A stretch of DNA of 64,000 bases from Candidatus Lambdaproteobacteria bacterium RIFOXYD2_FULL_56_26 (lineage in GTDB: Bacteria; SAR324; XYD2-FULL-50-16). A program made the translations under genes and the position numbers. The stretch spans positions 496,001 through 560,000 of the forward strand of contig MFNF01000001.1 in the NCBI GenBank assembly GCA_001783715.1, read 5' to 3'. This document shows, one piece after another, positions 1 through 9,150 of this stretch. The notes beneath the pieces are model-generated. The model was given only the letters and a program-made list of their open reading frames with translations, was not told the DNA's origin and did not search any database. Position 1 is the stretch's first letter; every line of letters starts with the position of its first letter.

Positions 1-1302
1 ATGGAAGTCCCCTTCCTTGACCAGCCCCTTGCGCTTGGAAATCTCCTTGCGTAGGTTGCCCAGGGCATCGTTAACGATGTTTTTGCTGTCCGCCCCGAAG
101 AGCAGAAGGTCTCCTTCCTTGGCTTCGGTAATCCGGTTGATCTCGGCGATTTCTTCTGGGGTAAAAAACTTGGCAATAGGGGACTGCCAACCTTCTGGGG
201 TCAGTTTGACCCAAGCCATCCCTTTGGCTTTGTAAATCTTGACGAAGTCGGTCAACTCATCCAATTCCTTGCGGGAAAAGGCCGCTCCGCCGGGGACGTT
301 GATGGCCTTGACCAGCCCACGGGGCTGGTTGGCCGCATCTTGGAACACCTTAAAGCCACAGGTCTTGCAAAGCCCGGTCAGGTCCTTGAGCTCCAACCCA
401 AACCGCATGTCTGGAGCATCGGAGCCGAACCGCTCCAAGGCTTCCTTGAAGGTGATCCTGGGAATCGGGAAGGGAACCTTGACCCCAATGGTTTCACCAA
501 ACAGCTGCCGGATCATCCTTGAGGTGACCTCGATCACATCTTCCTGGTCCACAAAACTCATTTCCAAGTCGATCTGGGTGAACTCGGGCTGCCGGTTGCC
601 CCGCAGGTCTTCGTCCCGGAAACATTTGACGATCTGGAAGTAACGGTCATAGCCCGAGATCATCAGCATCTGTTTGAACAGCTGGGGAGACTGGGGCAGA
701 GCGTAGAACCTGCCGGGATTGACCCTGGAGGGAACCAGATAGTCCCTCGCCCCTTCGGGGGTGGACTTGGTCAATACTGGGGTTTCCACTTCAAAAAAAT
801 GTTCCTCCGACAGGAAATTACGCACAATTTGGGCGGCCTTGGAGCGCAGCATCAAGGTCTTTTGCATGGCCGGTCGGCGCAGGTCCAAGGTCCGGTATTT
901 GAGCCGGTTCTTTTCGGTGATCTCTTCGTCTTCAATCTGGAAGGGCAAAGGGGAGCAACTGTTGAGGATCTTCAGCTCCTTGACGTACACCTCCAAACCG
1001 CCGGTCTGCAGCTTGGGGTTCACCGTCTCGGCACTCCGGGCTCCAACCACCCCTTGGATGGCCAACACAAATTCACTTCTGACCCCCGAGGCCCGCTCGA
1101 AGGCCACCGGCTGGTGTTGTGGCCCCAAGACGATCTGGGCCAAGCCGGAGTAGTCCCGCAGGTCGATAAAAATCACCCCGCCGTGGTCTCTACGGCTGTG
1201 TACCCAGCCCATCAAGGTCACGGTCTTGCCGATCTCTTGGGCGCTGAGTTGGGTCATCAGGTGGGTCCGTTTCCAATCGCCCAGGGTATCAAGTCCGCTC
1301 AT
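1..1302 (-). CDS. aspS: Aspartyl-tRNA synthetase, C-terminus outside window
   Basis: Class II aminoacyl-tRNA synthetase that charges tRNA with aspartate in the cytoplasm. The first 434 codons are present (the family is usually about 590), so the last quarter with motif 3 is off the left edge. An N-terminal anticodon-binding OB fold (GWVHSRRDHGGVIFIDLRD, about residues 32-50) is followed by class II motif 2 (FRDEDLRGNRQPEFTQ, about residue 225) and a bacterial GAD insertion domain (AFSRKELDELTDFVK). The histidine in RRDHGG is the residue typical of non-discriminating enzymes, which also make Asp-tRNA(Asn); E. coli has leucine there. The second position I would expect to support this is Glu rather than Gly, so the specificity is uncertain. 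It is the last gene of the mqnD-dnaG-rpoD-LOG-aspS run, 72 bp after the LOG gene. No good Shine-Dalgarno sequence precedes the ATG. Confidence 0.96.
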   Translation of the reverse strand, partial: MSGLDTLGDWKRTHLMTQLSAQEIGKTVTLMGWVHSRRDHGGVIFIDLRDYSGLAQIVLGPQHQPVAFERASGVRSEFVLAIQGVVGARSAETVNPKLQTGGLEVYVKELKILNSCSPLPFQIEDEEITEKNRLKYRTLDLRRPAMQKTLMLRSKAAQIVRNFLSEEHFFEVETPVLTKSTPEGARDYLVPSRVNPGRFYALPQSPQLFKQMLMISGYDRYFQIVKCFRDEDLRGNRQPEFTQIDLEMSFVDQEDVIEVTSRMIRQLFGETIGVKVPFPIPRITFKEALERFGSDAPDMRFGLELKDLTGLCKTCGFKVFQDAANQPRGLVKAINVPGGAAFSRKELDELTDFVKIYKAKGMAWVKLTPEGWQSPIAKFFTPEEIAEINRITEAKEGDLLLFGADSKNIVNDALGNLRKEISKRKGLVKEGDFH

Positions 1303-1374
1303 GTTTTTTTAAGGGGGGGTTAGGTTTTTTGGGCTATCTTGAAAGGAGCAAGGCATGCCGTCAAGAGGCTTGGC

Positions 1375-1917
1375 CTAAAGGTACCGTTTGATTTGTTCCA
1401 AAAGACCGGGGAAGTCCTTGGCAATGTGCAGCAGGCTCAAGGCCTCTTCCTTTACAAACCCTTGGATTACCAAGAGGTTGATCTGGGCCAGCAGGGGGGC
1501 AAAAAAACCCTCGCCGTTGAGCAGGATCACCGGTTTGCTGTGTTCCTTCAGTTGGGCCAAGGTGACCACCTCGAACAACTCGTCCAAGGTACCGAACCCA
1601 CCGGGCAAGACCACAAACAAATCCGAGTACCGCAGCATGATCGACTTTCGTTCGGACATGCTGTCCACCTCGATCAGGCGGCTGAGATTCTGGTGCCCGA
1701 TCTCCGTCCGGTTGAGGCTTTTGGGAATCACCCCAATCACCTCCCCCTCTTCGGCCAAACAGGAATCGGCCAAAATGCCCATCAAACCGATGGACCCGCC
1801 GCCATACACCAGCCCCTGATGGTTTTGGCCGATCCAACTGCCCAAGCTCAGCGCCCATTCGGAATAGACCGGCTTGACCCCAACCCGAGAGCCGCAAAAG
1901 ACGCAGATTCGCTTCAT
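1375..1917 (-). CDS. LOG family nucleotide phosphoribohydrolase
   Basis: A 180-residue Rossmann-like protein of the LOG (Lonely Guy) family, formerly annotated as lysine decarboxylase. The diagnostic motif PGGFGTLDELFEV is present at about residues 105-117, and the N-terminal ICVFCGSRVG strand-loop is typical. Known members release free base from nucleoside 5'-monophosphates (cytokinin activation in plants, AMP/IMP hydrolysis in bacteria such as PpnN), so a role in nucleotide turnover is likely but its substrate is not shown. The ATG lies 3 bp after the rpoD stop codon, so it is almost certainly co-transcribed and possibly translationally coupled with rpoD. Confidence 0.88.
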   Translation of the reverse strand: MKRICVFCGSRVGVKPVYSEWALSLGSWIGQNHQGLVYGGGSIGLMGILADSCLAEEGEVIGVIPKSLNRTEIGHQNLSRLIEVDSMSERKSIMLRYSDLFVVLPGGFGTLDELFEVVTLAQLKEHSKPVILLNGEGFFAPLLAQINLLVIQGFVKEEALSLLHIAKDFPGLLEQIKRYL

Positions 1918-1920
1918 CGA

Positions 1921-3762
1921 TCACTCATAGAAGCTTTTGAGCATCCGGCTCCGGGTCGGGTGGCGCAGTTTGCGCAGTGCTTTGGCTTCGATCTGACGAA
2001 TCCGTTCCCGGGTTACGTCAAAGTCTTGGCCCACCTCTTCTAGGGTGTGGTCCTTTTTCTCATCAATGCCAAAGCGCATCTTGAGCACCTTTTCTTCCCT
2101 GGGGGTCAAGGTGGAAAGGACCGTCCTTGTAACATCGGCCAGATAGGTATTGACCACCGACTCGGAGGGCAACACCGCCGAAGAGTCGGGGATAAAATCT
2201 CCCAAATGAGAGTCGTCCTCGTCCCCGATCGGCGTTTCCAAGCTGATCGGTTCCTTGGCGATTTTGAGGACCTTGCGGACCTTTTCCACCGGTAGGTCCA
2301 TCTTTTCGCTGATCTCCTCGGGGCTCGGTTCCCGCCCAAATTCCTGGACCAAGTGGCGAGAGGTGCGGATCAGTTTGTTGATGGTCTCGATCATGTGGAC
2401 CGGGATGCGGATCGTCCGGGCTTGGTCGGCAATGGCCCGAGTGATCGCTTGGCGAATCCACCAAGTGGCATAGGTACTGAACTTGTAGCCCCGCCGGTAT
2501 TCAAACTTGTCCACCGCCTTCATCAAACCGATGTTGCCTTCTTGGATCAGGTCCAAAAACTGGAGGCCCCGGTTGGTGTATTTTTTGGCGATGGAAATGA
2601 CCAACCGCAGGTTTGCTTCCACCAATTGGCTTTTGGCTTGGCTGACTTTTCGTTCAGCGATTTTGAGTTTTTTGATCTCCGCCCGGAAGCGCTCCAAGGG
2701 CACGGCGGTTTGGGTGATCATCTTGTCGATCCGCCGGTTCCCGGCCTGGACCTTCTCCAAGATCCGCCGGGCCACCCGAAAGCCGTGGCTGGTCAAGGCC
2801 TTGACTTCGGTCTCGATCTTCTGGGCCTTTTTGGTGTTGTCTTCGGTCCAACCGGACAACAACTCCTCCACCTTAGCCACCGGAGCCCGCAGGTCCCGTT
2901 GGTACCGGGAAAGTTGGGTGAAGGTAAGGTCAATCTTGTCGTTGTGGTGCAGCATCACCTTAAACATGGTGTCGATCTGCTTGGTATTAAAATTGATGCT
3001 CCGCAAGGTTTTGAGCAAAACAAAGCTGCTTTCCTCAATGTCCTTTTCCAGGGCTTCCTTTTGTTTTTTCCCTTCCAGGGAGGTTTCCAGCTTTTTGACC
3101 AGCTTGCCTCTTTCATCAAAAATCTTTTTGGCTTGCTTGAGCTTGTTGAGCACCTGGTCGGCCGCTTGGCTTTCCTCTTCGATCACCTGATCGTCTTCAT
3201 CGATCCCGCTGACGATGTCCCGAGCCCTGGCCTTACCGGTTTTGAGCTTCTTGGCCAAATCAAAGAGATAATTGACGATCAGTTCGCTTTTGAGCAGGAT
3301 GTCCAACATTTCATGTTGGCCCTTCTCGATTTTTTTGGCGATCCGCACTTCCCCTTCACGGGTCAAGAGCTTGATCGAGCCCATTTCCCGCAGGTACATC
3401 CTGACCGGGTCGTCGGAGTTTTGGTCCACGTTTTGGGCATCTTCGTCTTCCTCTTCCGCCTCGAACTCGCCGGTTTCTTCCAGTTCCCCGGTAAAGTCGT
3501 CCTCAGGCTCGAAGCGGGTAGCTTGGGCCTTGCTTTTGGCGGTAGTGACGATCTCAACGTTGTTGGTTTCCAGGTAATCGATCACTCCGGCCATTTCTTT
3601 TTGGCCCAACTCGTAGGGGATCAGGTCCCCCAGCTCGTCTTCCGTCAAAAAGCCCTTCTCCTTGCCTTTGGCGACAAGGTTTCGCATGAGCTTTTCCATG
3701 TCCTTGACCGAGGGGACCGGAGCTTTTTTGCCTTTTTTTGGTTTTGCGCTTTTATCTGCCAT
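1921..3762 (-). CDS. rpoD: Primary sigma factor RpoD (sigma-70)
   Basis: The 613-residue housekeeping sigma factor that directs RNA polymerase to -10/-35 promoters. Region 1.1 is Lys/Glu rich; region 1.2 ([20 protein letters not shown]) starts near residue 118. A long non-conserved insert follows, which is typical of Gram-negative group 1 sigmas. The core region 2 contains [19 protein letters not shown] and [18 protein letters not shown], and region 4 ends with the -35-binding helix-turn-helix ([20 protein letters not shown]). Only 4 bp separate it from dnaG upstream and 3 bp from the LOG gene downstream, the classic dnaG-rpoD 'macromolecular synthesis' order. Confidence 0.98.
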   Translation of the reverse strand: MADKSAKPKKGKKAPVPSVKDMEKLMRNLVAKGKEKGFLTEDELGDLIPYELGQKEMAGVIDYLETNNVEIVTTAKSKAQATRFEPEDDFTGELEETGEFEAEEEDEDAQNVDQNSDDPVRMYLREMGSIKLLTREGEVRIAKKIEKGQHEMLDILLKSELIVNYLFDLAKKLKTGKARARDIVSGIDEDDQVIEEESQAADQVLNKLKQAKKIFDERGKLVKKLETSLEGKKQKEALEKDIEESSFVLLKTLRSINFNTKQIDTMFKVMLHHNDKIDLTFTQLSRYQRDLRAPVAKVEELLSGWTEDNTKKAQKIETEVKALTSHGFRVARRILEKVQAGNRRIDKMITQTAVPLERFRAEIKKLKIAERKVSQAKSQLVEANLRLVISIAKKYTNRGLQFLDLIQEGNIGLMKAVDKFEYRRGYKFSTYATWWIRQAITRAIADQARTIRIPVHMIETINKLIRTSRHLVQEFGREPSPEEISEKMDLPVEKVRKVLKIAKEPISLETPIGDEDDSHLGDFIPDSSAVLPSESVVNTYLADVTRTVLSTLTPREEKVLKMRFGIDEKKDHTLEEVGQDFDVTRERIRQIEAKALRKLRHPTRSRMLKSFYE

Positions 3763-3766
3763 AATT

Positions 3767-5563
3767 CTAGCCTTGATGCTGGTTAGCTTCGCTTGAACCT
3801 TGTGGTAAGCAGTTTTCCTTGGCCTTTTTTCTTGCCTCTGCCTGAGCTTTGGCCAGGGCTTCCGCCTCTTCTGGAGACAGGGGCCCCTTCAGCTTTCGCC
3901 TAGCCGCACTTTTTTGCAGATCCAAGACCAAGCCTTGGACTTTTTCTGCGCTGTAATCCTCGGTTGCAAATGGGTTGCCGCTGAAGATCAGCTGCATCAG
4001 CACCGAGCTGTACTCCTTAAATACCTCGGGAAGTTCCTGAGGCCCCAGAGCGCCGAATTCCTCGTCCTCCAAATTCAAGAACCGTGACAGAAGTTCTTGG
4101 AGGTGAGGATTGGTAAAACTTTGGCTCTCCAGTTTTCCCCGCACCAAGCCCAAGGCCTGGGGCTGGGCAACCAAATATTTCATCAGCCGCAACTCTTCGG
4201 GGCTGGCTTCCTTCAGATCCACCTTGGAAGGAAGAATCATCCGCTGCTCCAGGTTCACCTGGGGCTTTTTTGCCGGTTCCGTTCCCTTGGACCGCAAGGC
4301 CCCCAAGTCCAGCTGGAACCTCTTGGCGATTTGGCCCAAAAAGAGGTCCCGTTTGAGCTTGGAGGCGATTCCCTGGGCCAGGGTGATCAATTCGTCCAGC
4401 CTGCTTTTTTGCGCCCACAGCCCCTTGTCCTTGACCTCCTCAAAGGCCTGGGCCAAGAGGAATTGGTAGTCGTTGGGTGCCTCGTCCACCAGGGCGGTCA
4501 AATTGGCCCCGGTGTATTTCTTGAAAAAGTCGTCCGGGTCCAGCCCCTCGGGCAACACTGTCACCCTTCCATCGATCTCGTTTTCCAAGAACACTTTGGA
4601 AGCCTTCAGCGCTGCTGCCTTTCCGGGGTTGTCTCCATCGAAGACCAACTCCACTTCCTGGATGCCCTGGCGTTTGAGCGCCTTGACGTGCTCCCCGTTG
4701 AGCGCCGTGCCACAAACCGCAATGGCATGGCGGAACCCCTTTTCATGGAGCCGAATCACGTCCAGGTATCCTTCGACCACCATGGCCTTTTTGGCCTTGC
4801 GGATCGCATCCTTCCCTTCAAAGACTCCGTAAAAGACGGAACTCTTTTTGTAAAACTCTGTTTCCGGCGGGTTCAGGTACTTGGGGTCCCCTTCCCCGAT
4901 AATCCGCCCGGCAAAGCCCAAACAGCGGCCTTGTACGTCTCTAATCGGAAAAATGAGCCGGTCTCGAAGCCGGTCGTACCATTCTCCCTTTTCCCCGGTC
5001 TTGATCAGCCCCGCCGCCTCCTGCACCTTGATGGGCACTCCCTTTTGGTTGAGGAAGTCATGCAGCTTGGTCCAGCCTTCGGGGGCCCAGCCCAGAGCAA
5101 ATCGGTCCGCCAATTCCAGGGACAGGTCCCGTTTTTTTAGGTACAGCCGGATCGTGGAGTTGCTGCCCGCCCCGATCAGGTTCTGCCGAAAGTATTCCAA
5201 ACTCAGGTCCAAGCACCCCCGGACCTCCCCGTGCCCTTGGTGGGGCGAAGTGGATTGCCCTCGCTCCAGCCTAATCCCGGCCCGGTCGGCCAAAAACTCT
5301 ACCGCCTCGGTAAAGGCAAAATGCTCCAGGTCCATAACAAACCCGATGGCATTGCCGTGGACCCCACAACCAAAACAGTGGTAGTTCCCCCGTGAGGGAG
5401 AGACCACAAAAGAAGGGCTCTTTTCCTGGTGGAACGGACAGAGCCCCAAAAAATTTCCCCCCGAAGGCCGCAGGGGGGTGTAGCTGGAAATCAAGGCCAC
5501 CAAATCCGTGGCGGCTACCACCGATTCGATCTGTTCCTTTGGAATCAGACCCTTGCCCTCCAT
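3767..5563 (-). CDS. dnaG: DNA primase DnaG
   Basis: A 598-residue primase that lays RNA primers at the replication fork with DnaB. It has the CHC2 zinc ribbon at the N-terminus (Cys42, His45, Cys63, Cys66, within [13 protein letters not shown] and [11 protein letters not shown]). This is followed by the RNA polymerase domain with a TOPRIM glutamate and aspartate (VVEGYLDVI, then [12 protein letters not shown]), and a C-terminal region that would contact helicase and is poorly conserved. The length is normal. It lies between mqnD (7 bp gap) and rpoD (4 bp gap), so it is co-transcribed with both. No rpsU precedes it, unlike the E. coli operon. Confidence 0.97.
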   Translation of the reverse strand: MEGKGLIPKEQIESVVAATDLVALISSYTPLRPSGGNFLGLCPFHQEKSPSFVVSPSRGNYHCFGCGVHGNAIGFVMDLEHFAFTEAVEFLADRAGIRLERGQSTSPHQGHGEVRGCLDLSLEYFRQNLIGAGSNSTIRLYLKKRDLSLELADRFALGWAPEGWTKLHDFLNQKGVPIKVQEAAGLIKTGEKGEWYDRLRDRLIFPIRDVQGRCLGFAGRIIGEGDPKYLNPPETEFYKKSSVFYGVFEGKDAIRKAKKAMVVEGYLDVIRLHEKGFRHAIAVCGTALNGEHVKALKRQGIQEVELVFDGDNPGKAAALKASKVFLENEIDGRVTVLPEGLDPDDFFKKYTGANLTALVDEAPNDYQFLLAQAFEEVKDKGLWAQKSRLDELITLAQGIASKLKRDLFLGQIAKRFQLDLGALRSKGTEPAKKPQVNLEQRMILPSKVDLKEASPEELRLMKYLVAQPQALGLVRGKLESQSFTNPHLQELLSRFLNLEDEEFGALGPQELPEVFKEYSSVLMQLIFSGNPFATEDYSAEKVQGLVLDLQKSAARRKLKGPLSPEEAEALAKAQAEARKKAKENCLPQGSSEANQHQG

Positions 5564-5570
5564 GACTCCC

Positions 5571-6392
5571 TCAGCAAAACAACTCTTTTTCCTCGACCTT
5601 CTCCACCAAACCCTTTTCCAACGCCCGTTGGTACAAACCGGTTACCGCCCTTCTGCCCTCTTCCCCCAAGGACTTGGAGGACTGGTTGACATAAAGGCCG
5701 ATGTGTTGGTCGATCACCTCGTCGGCCAGCTCTTGGGAATGGGCCTTGATGAACTCCCGGCCTGCTTCGGGGTGCCGGTCGGCAAAGAGGATCGACTGGG
5801 CAATCAAGGCTTCGATTTGTTTTTGGTCCACTTTGGGCAGACTGCGGCGCACCAGGATCCCCCCCAAGGGGATGGGCAGCCCGCTCGACTTTTCCCACCA
5901 GTCGCCCAGGTCTTGGTAGCAGTTGAGCCCCTGGGTTTGGTAGGTAAACCTGGATTCGTGGATGATCACCCCGGAGTCCACTTCCCCGTTGAGAATCGCC
6001 GGGATGATCCGGTCGAAGGTCATCTGGACCGGCTCAAAGTCTCCGGCTTGGGAGAGTTGGAACAGCAGGTTGGCGGTAGTCCAAGCGCCGGGCAGGGCCA
6101 CCTTGCCGCCCTTGGGGGCGGTGGTGTTTTTGCCGATCCACAAGGGGCCACAGCCTCGGCCCAAAGCGGCACCGGAATCCAGCAGCTGGTATTCTTGGGT
6201 CAAATGGAAAAAGGCATGGACCGAAGCTTTGGAGACATCCAATTCGGCCTTGGCGGCCATTTTATTGAGCACCTCAACGTCGTGAATCTTGGGCAGGAAG
6301 GCGTAGGGAGACGGCAGGCGGTGGTTGACCAGAGCGTCAAAGATGTAGGTATCGTTCGGACAAGAAGAAAAGCCGAGGGTGAATTGCAACAT
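5571..6392 (-). CDS. mqnD: 1,4-dihydroxy-6-naphthoate synthase (menaquinone, futalosine pathway)
   Basis: A 273-residue periplasmic-binding-protein-fold enzyme of the MqnD family, which converts cyclic de-hypoxanthinyl futalosine to 1,4-dihydroxy-6-naphthoate in the alternative menaquinone pathway. The family N-terminus FSSCPNDTYIF is present at residues 8-18. The ATG at 6392 was chosen because this motif must lie close to the N-terminus and AGGA lies about 6 nt upstream; the reading frame stays open further upstream through GC-rich sequence that includes the rpsT terminator. It is the first gene of the dnaG-rpoD run. The presence of mqnD implies mqnA/B/C elsewhere and a menaquinone-based respiratory chain. 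Confidence 0.9.
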   Translation of the reverse strand: MLQFTLGFSSCPNDTYIFDALVNHRLPSPYAFLPKIHDVEVLNKMAAKAELDVSKASVHAFFHLTQEYQLLDSGAALGRGCGPLWIGKNTTAPKGGKVALPGAWTTANLLFQLSQAGDFEPVQMTFDRIIPAILNGEVDSGVIIHESRFTYQTQGLNCYQDLGDWWEKSSGLPIPLGGILVRRSLPKVDQKQIEALIAQSILFADRHPEAGREFIKAHSQELADEVIDQHIGLYVNQSSKSLGEEGRRAVTGLYQRALEKGLVEKVEEKELFC

Positions 6393-6413
6393 CTTTCCTA
6401 ACGCCAAAAGGGG

Positions 6414-6439
6414 GTCCCTTGGACCGGAACCCAAGGGAC
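6414..6439. repeat. 9-bp perfect inverted repeat in the mqnD leader
   Basis: GTCCCTTGG (6414-6422) and CCAAGGGAC (6431-6439) pair perfectly around an 8-nt loop, 22 nt upstream of the mqnD ATG. Read leftward it is followed by CCCCCTTTT, which resembles a weak terminator. It lies just downstream of the stronger rpsT terminator and may act as a backup terminator or an attenuator for the mqnD-dnaG-rpoD operon; the function is inferred. Confidence 0.55.
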
Positions 6440-6440
6440 G

Positions 6441-6464
6441 AAAAACCGGGGCTACGGGCCCCGG
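6441..6464 (-). terminator. Rho-independent terminator after rpsT
   Basis: The GC-only arms CCGGGGC (6446-6452) and GCCCCGG (6458-6464) form a 7-bp stem with a 5-nt loop. Read leftward the stem is followed immediately by TTTTT (6445-6441). It lies 24 bp downstream of the rpsT stop and separates the ribosomal operon from mqnD-dnaG-rpoD. Confidence 0.85.
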
Positions 6465-6487
6465 GTGCAAGCAGGCTCGCCGAAGCC

Positions 6488-6754
6488 TTAGACCAGCGCC
6501 TTGTTGAGCGCCAAGGTGGTCCGGGATTTTTTGCGAGAAGCGGTGCTTTTGGTCACGACCCCTTTGGTTGCGGCCTTGTCGATCAACTTGTGGACGGTCG
6601 GCAGCAATGCCAAAGCCTTGTCCTTTTCCCCACCTTCGAGCAGGGCATTAAACTTTTTGATCTCGGTCCGCAAGCTGCCCCGTACGACACGGTTCCGTTG
6701 GCGGTTTTTTTCGCTTTGTAATGCCCGCTTGATGGCGGATTTGTGGTTTGCCAC
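6488..6754 (-). CDS. rpsT: 30S ribosomal protein S20
   Basis: An 88-residue, Lys/Arg-rich primary 16S rRNA-binding protein. The start MANHKSAIKRALQSEKNRQR and the tail TKGVVTKSTASRKKSRTT are family signatures. The start codon is GTG, preceded by AAGGAG at 6-nt spacing. A 57-bp gap separates it from yraN, and a strong terminator follows. Confidence 0.97.
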   Translation of the reverse strand: MANHKSAIKRALQSEKNRQRNRVVRGSLRTEIKKFNALLEGGEKDKALALLPTVHKLIDKAATKGVVTKSTASRKKSRTTLALNKALV

Positions 6755-6811
6755 AGTTGCTCCTTCAGTGAAAGCGTTTTCTAGGGTCTTTAGTGTCTTC
6801 TAAAGGTCTGC

Positions 6812-7180
6812 TCAAAAAGCGTTTTCCAAGTGTTCCAGGCCAAGCTTCGCCCCGTCCTTGGTGACGGCAATCACGTCAAACCGGGGTTGCAGGTCCCGGA
6901 TTCCCTTTTCTTCCAGATAAAACAGCCCCAGCTTGCGCAGCCGTTCTACCTTGGTTTTGGTCATTTGCAACAAGGGGTCTTGTTGGGTCCGGGTTTTGAC
7001 CTCCACAAACACCAAAAATTCCCCTTTGGTTGCAACCAAGTCCAACTCCCCCAAACTGCAGCGGTAGTTGGACTCTAAAATCTTGTAGCCCTGAGCCTTC
7101 AGGTGCTTTTTGGCCGCCCTCTCCCCCACTGCGCCCAGCTCAAGAGCCGGGGTGGATTTGGGTTTGGAGAACAGCCCCAC
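6812..7180 (-). CDS. yraN: YraN/UPF0102 family nuclease-like protein
   Basis: A 122-residue protein of the UPF0102 family, which has a PD-(D/E)XK nuclease-like fold. The motifs GAVGERAAKKHLKAQGY, CSLGELDLVA and FVEVKTRTQQDP supply the acidic/Lys set (Glu, Asp, Glu-x-Lys) of that fold. Biological function is not firmly established; links to DNA uptake or repair have been suggested for relatives. It starts 3 bp after the rplS stop, in the conserved position at the end of the trmD-rplS operon. The usual rnhB between rplS and yraN is missing. Confidence 0.9.
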   Translation of the reverse strand: MGLFSKPKSTPALELGAVGERAAKKHLKAQGYKILESNYRCSLGELDLVATKGEFLVFVEVKTRTQQDPLLQMTKTKVERLRKLGLFYLEEKGIRDLQPRFDVIAVTKDGAKLGLEHLENAF

Positions 7181-7183
7181 CGG

Positions 7184-7540
7184 CTAGCGAGGGACCATTT
7201 TCTCGGAGATCCGAGCGGCTTTACCGGCCAGATCCCGCAGGTAATAAAGCTTGGACCGGCGAACGTTACCACGGCGCAGCACTTCGATTTTTTCCACCTT
7301 GGGGGAATGGAGCGGGAACACCCGTTCAATCCCAAACCCACTGCTGACCTTGCGGACGGTGAAGGTAGCCCGAGCGTTTTTGGCCCCGCCTTTTTTGGCG
7401 ATCAAAACCCCTTCAAAAGGCTGGATCCTTTCCTTCTCGCCCTCTTTGATCTTATAATAGACCTTGACGGTCGAGCCCACTTCCAAGGTGGGGTGTTCCC
7501 GCAACTGGGCTTTGTCAATTTGATCGATCAGCTTACTCAT
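7184..7540 (-). CDS. rplS: 50S ribosomal protein L19
   Basis: A 118-residue ribosomal protein at the 30S-50S interface. It shows the typical [20 protein letters not shown] and [11 protein letters not shown] segments and the conserved [20 protein letters not shown]. Its start overlaps the end of trmD by 8 bp, indicating translational coupling in the rpsP-rimM-trmD-rplS operon. Confidence 0.97.
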   Translation of the reverse strand: MSKLIDQIDKAQLREHPTLEVGSTVKVYYKIKEGEKERIQPFEGVLIAKKGGAKNARATFTVRKVSSGFGIERVFPLHSPKVEKIEVLRRGNVRRSKLYYLRDLAGKAARISEKMVPR

Positions 7541-8267
7541 GGTCCTTCTCCAAGGGTTCTAATGATTCAGGGCCTTTGCCCTGTCCAGGGTTCAAGAGGT
7601 CCGGCCTCTTGAGCCTTGTTGTTTGCCGGCTGTCTGCTGTGCGCCAGGATTCGATTTTTTTGTGGTCCCCGCCGGCCAACACCGGGGGAACCTCCAGCCC
7701 CCTGAAAACCAGGGGTTTGGTGTAATGTCCATACTCCAAAAGACCGGATTCGTAGGACTCGCACACCAGTGATTCCCCGTTTCCGATCACCTGGGGCAGG
7801 AGCCGGGCTACCGACTCTACTACCGCCATGGCGGCCACTTCGCCGCCCATCATGATAAAGTCGCCGAGGCTCAGCTCTTCATCCATAAAACTGCCGACCC
7901 GTTCGTCGAAGCCTTCAAACCGGCCACAAACCAAGGCCACCGGGCGGTCCATCCGGGCCAGCCGGTGTGCGTCTGCCTGGGTGTAAGCCTTGGCCCTGGG
8001 GGTCACCAGGATCCGGTGGCTTCTTTGCCCCGCCTTCGCTTCTGCCGCTTCCAAGGCCTCCAAGATCGGCTCGGGCCGCAGCACCATTCCGGCACCTCCT
8101 CCGTAGGGGGTGTCGTCCACCTTCTTGTGCTTGCCCAGACCAAAGTCCCGGAAGTTGTGCCTAGCCACGACCAGCTTCCCATCTTCCAAGGCCCGGCCCA
8201 ACAAGCCCGAGCCTAGGTAGGAGTCAAACAGCTCCGGGTAGAGGGTAAAAATCCAAAACTCGGTCAC
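7533..8267 (-). CDS. trmD: tRNA (guanine-N1)-methyltransferase TrmD
   Basis: A 244-residue SPOUT methyltransferase that makes m1G37 in tRNAs and so prevents +1 frameshifting. The N-terminus [15 protein letters not shown], the substrate loop ([18 protein letters not shown]) and the trefoil-knot segment ([18 protein letters not shown]) are characteristic. It starts with GTG, whose bases overlap the rimM stop (GTGA), and it overlaps rplS by 8 bp. Confidence 0.97.
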   Translation of the reverse strand: MTEFWIFTLYPELFDSYLGSGLLGRALEDGKLVVARHNFRDFGLGKHKKVDDTPYGGGAGMVLRPEPILEALEAAEAKAGQRSHRILVTPRAKAYTQADAHRLARMDRPVALVCGRFEGFDERVGSFMDEELSLGDFIMMGGEVAAMAVVESVARLLPQVIGNGESLVCESYESGLLEYGHYTKPLVFRGLEVPPVLAGGDHKKIESWRTADSRQTTRLKRPDLLNPGQGKGPESLEPLEKDHE

Positions 8268-8818
8268 TCGAGCGACCCACCCTTTTTGTTCAACTCCCGC
8301 ATTCCCGGCGGCAAGTCCACCACCACACGTTTGGCCGGACCATCCACTTCCTTTAGGAATTCCCCCACTCCGGGGAACAGGAAGGTGCCTCCGGCTACGT
8401 CGTCCACTTCAAAAACCCACTGGTCGCCATTTTCAAAACACTCTCTCACCTGCCCCAGCAGTTGGCCGTCCAGGTCAAAGACCCGGGAGCCCAAGAGGTC
8501 GTGGATAAAAAACTCGTCTTCCCCCAAGGGGGCCAGTGCATCGGGTTCCACGTAAACCCCCATTTGTTTGTAAGGCTCAACCAGGTTGATGTCCTGCAAA
8601 CCTTCAAAAGAAATCAGCCAGTGCCCCTGCACGGGCCGCAGCCCGGCCAACTGCACCGGCTTGGGCTCCGTAGCGGCCGAGCCGTTCCAGAGCCAAACTT
8701 GCCCAACCTCATCCAAAAGCCCCAGGTCCTGGGTCAGGGGGTTGATCTTCAACTCCCCCTTCAGGCCATGGGTGCCCCAAGCCTTGGCGACTTGAACCAG
8801 TTGGTCCTTCTTCTCCAA
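8264..8818 (-). CDS. rimM: 16S rRNA processing protein RimM
   Basis: A 184-residue factor that matures the 3' domain of 16S rRNA and binds S19. It has an N-terminal RimM barrel (VAKAWGTHGLKGELKINPL) and a C-terminal PRC-barrel (EFFIHDLLGSRVFDLDGQLLG). The assigned start is TTG, just 7 bp after the rpsP stop; no in-frame ATG lies early enough to keep the conserved N-terminus. The khpA gene found between rpsP and rimM in many bacteria is absent. Confidence 0.94.
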   Translation of the reverse strand: MEKKDQLVQVAKAWGTHGLKGELKINPLTQDLGLLDEVGQVWLWNGSAATEPKPVQLAGLRPVQGHWLISFEGLQDINLVEPYKQMGVYVEPDALAPLGEDEFFIHDLLGSRVFDLDGQLLGQVRECFENGDQWVFEVDDVAGGTFLFPGVGEFLKEVDGPAKRVVVDLPPGMRELNKKGGSLE

Positions 8819-8825
8819 CCGAACC

Positions 8826-9110
8826 TTACGCCTCTTTGGGGACGGCGGTCTTGGCCAAAAATTCCACCCGTTCGATCTTAAAGCCTTCGGCGATCAAAAG
8901 CCGGTTGACGGTCTCGGAGGTCATGGCCCCGTTGTCCAGCCAGTATTGAACCCGTTCCTTGTTCAATTGCAGGTCTTTGGCACCAGGGGCGTAGGTCCCG
9001 AGTTTCTCCAGGAAACGACCATCACGCCTTGCCCGCACGTCAGCAGCGACCACTCGGTAAAAAGGCTTCTTTTTTGCGCCACCACGGGCCAGACGGATTT
9101 TAACTGCCAC
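8826..9110 (-). CDS. rpsP: 30S ribosomal protein S16
   Basis: A 94-residue ribosomal protein with the family start [19 protein letters not shown], followed by [16 protein letters not shown] and [15 protein letters not shown]. The start codon is GTG, with AGGAG about 9 nt upstream. It lies between ffh (40 bp upstream) and rimM (7 bp downstream). Confidence 0.97.
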   Translation of the reverse strand: MAVKIRLARGGAKKKPFYRVVAADVRARRDGRFLEKLGTYAPGAKDLQLNKERVQYWLDNGAMTSETVNRLLIAEGFKIERVEFLAKTAVPKEA

Positions 9111-9150
9111 TTGCTACTTCTCCTGTAACGTTGATGATTGAGGTTCCCCT

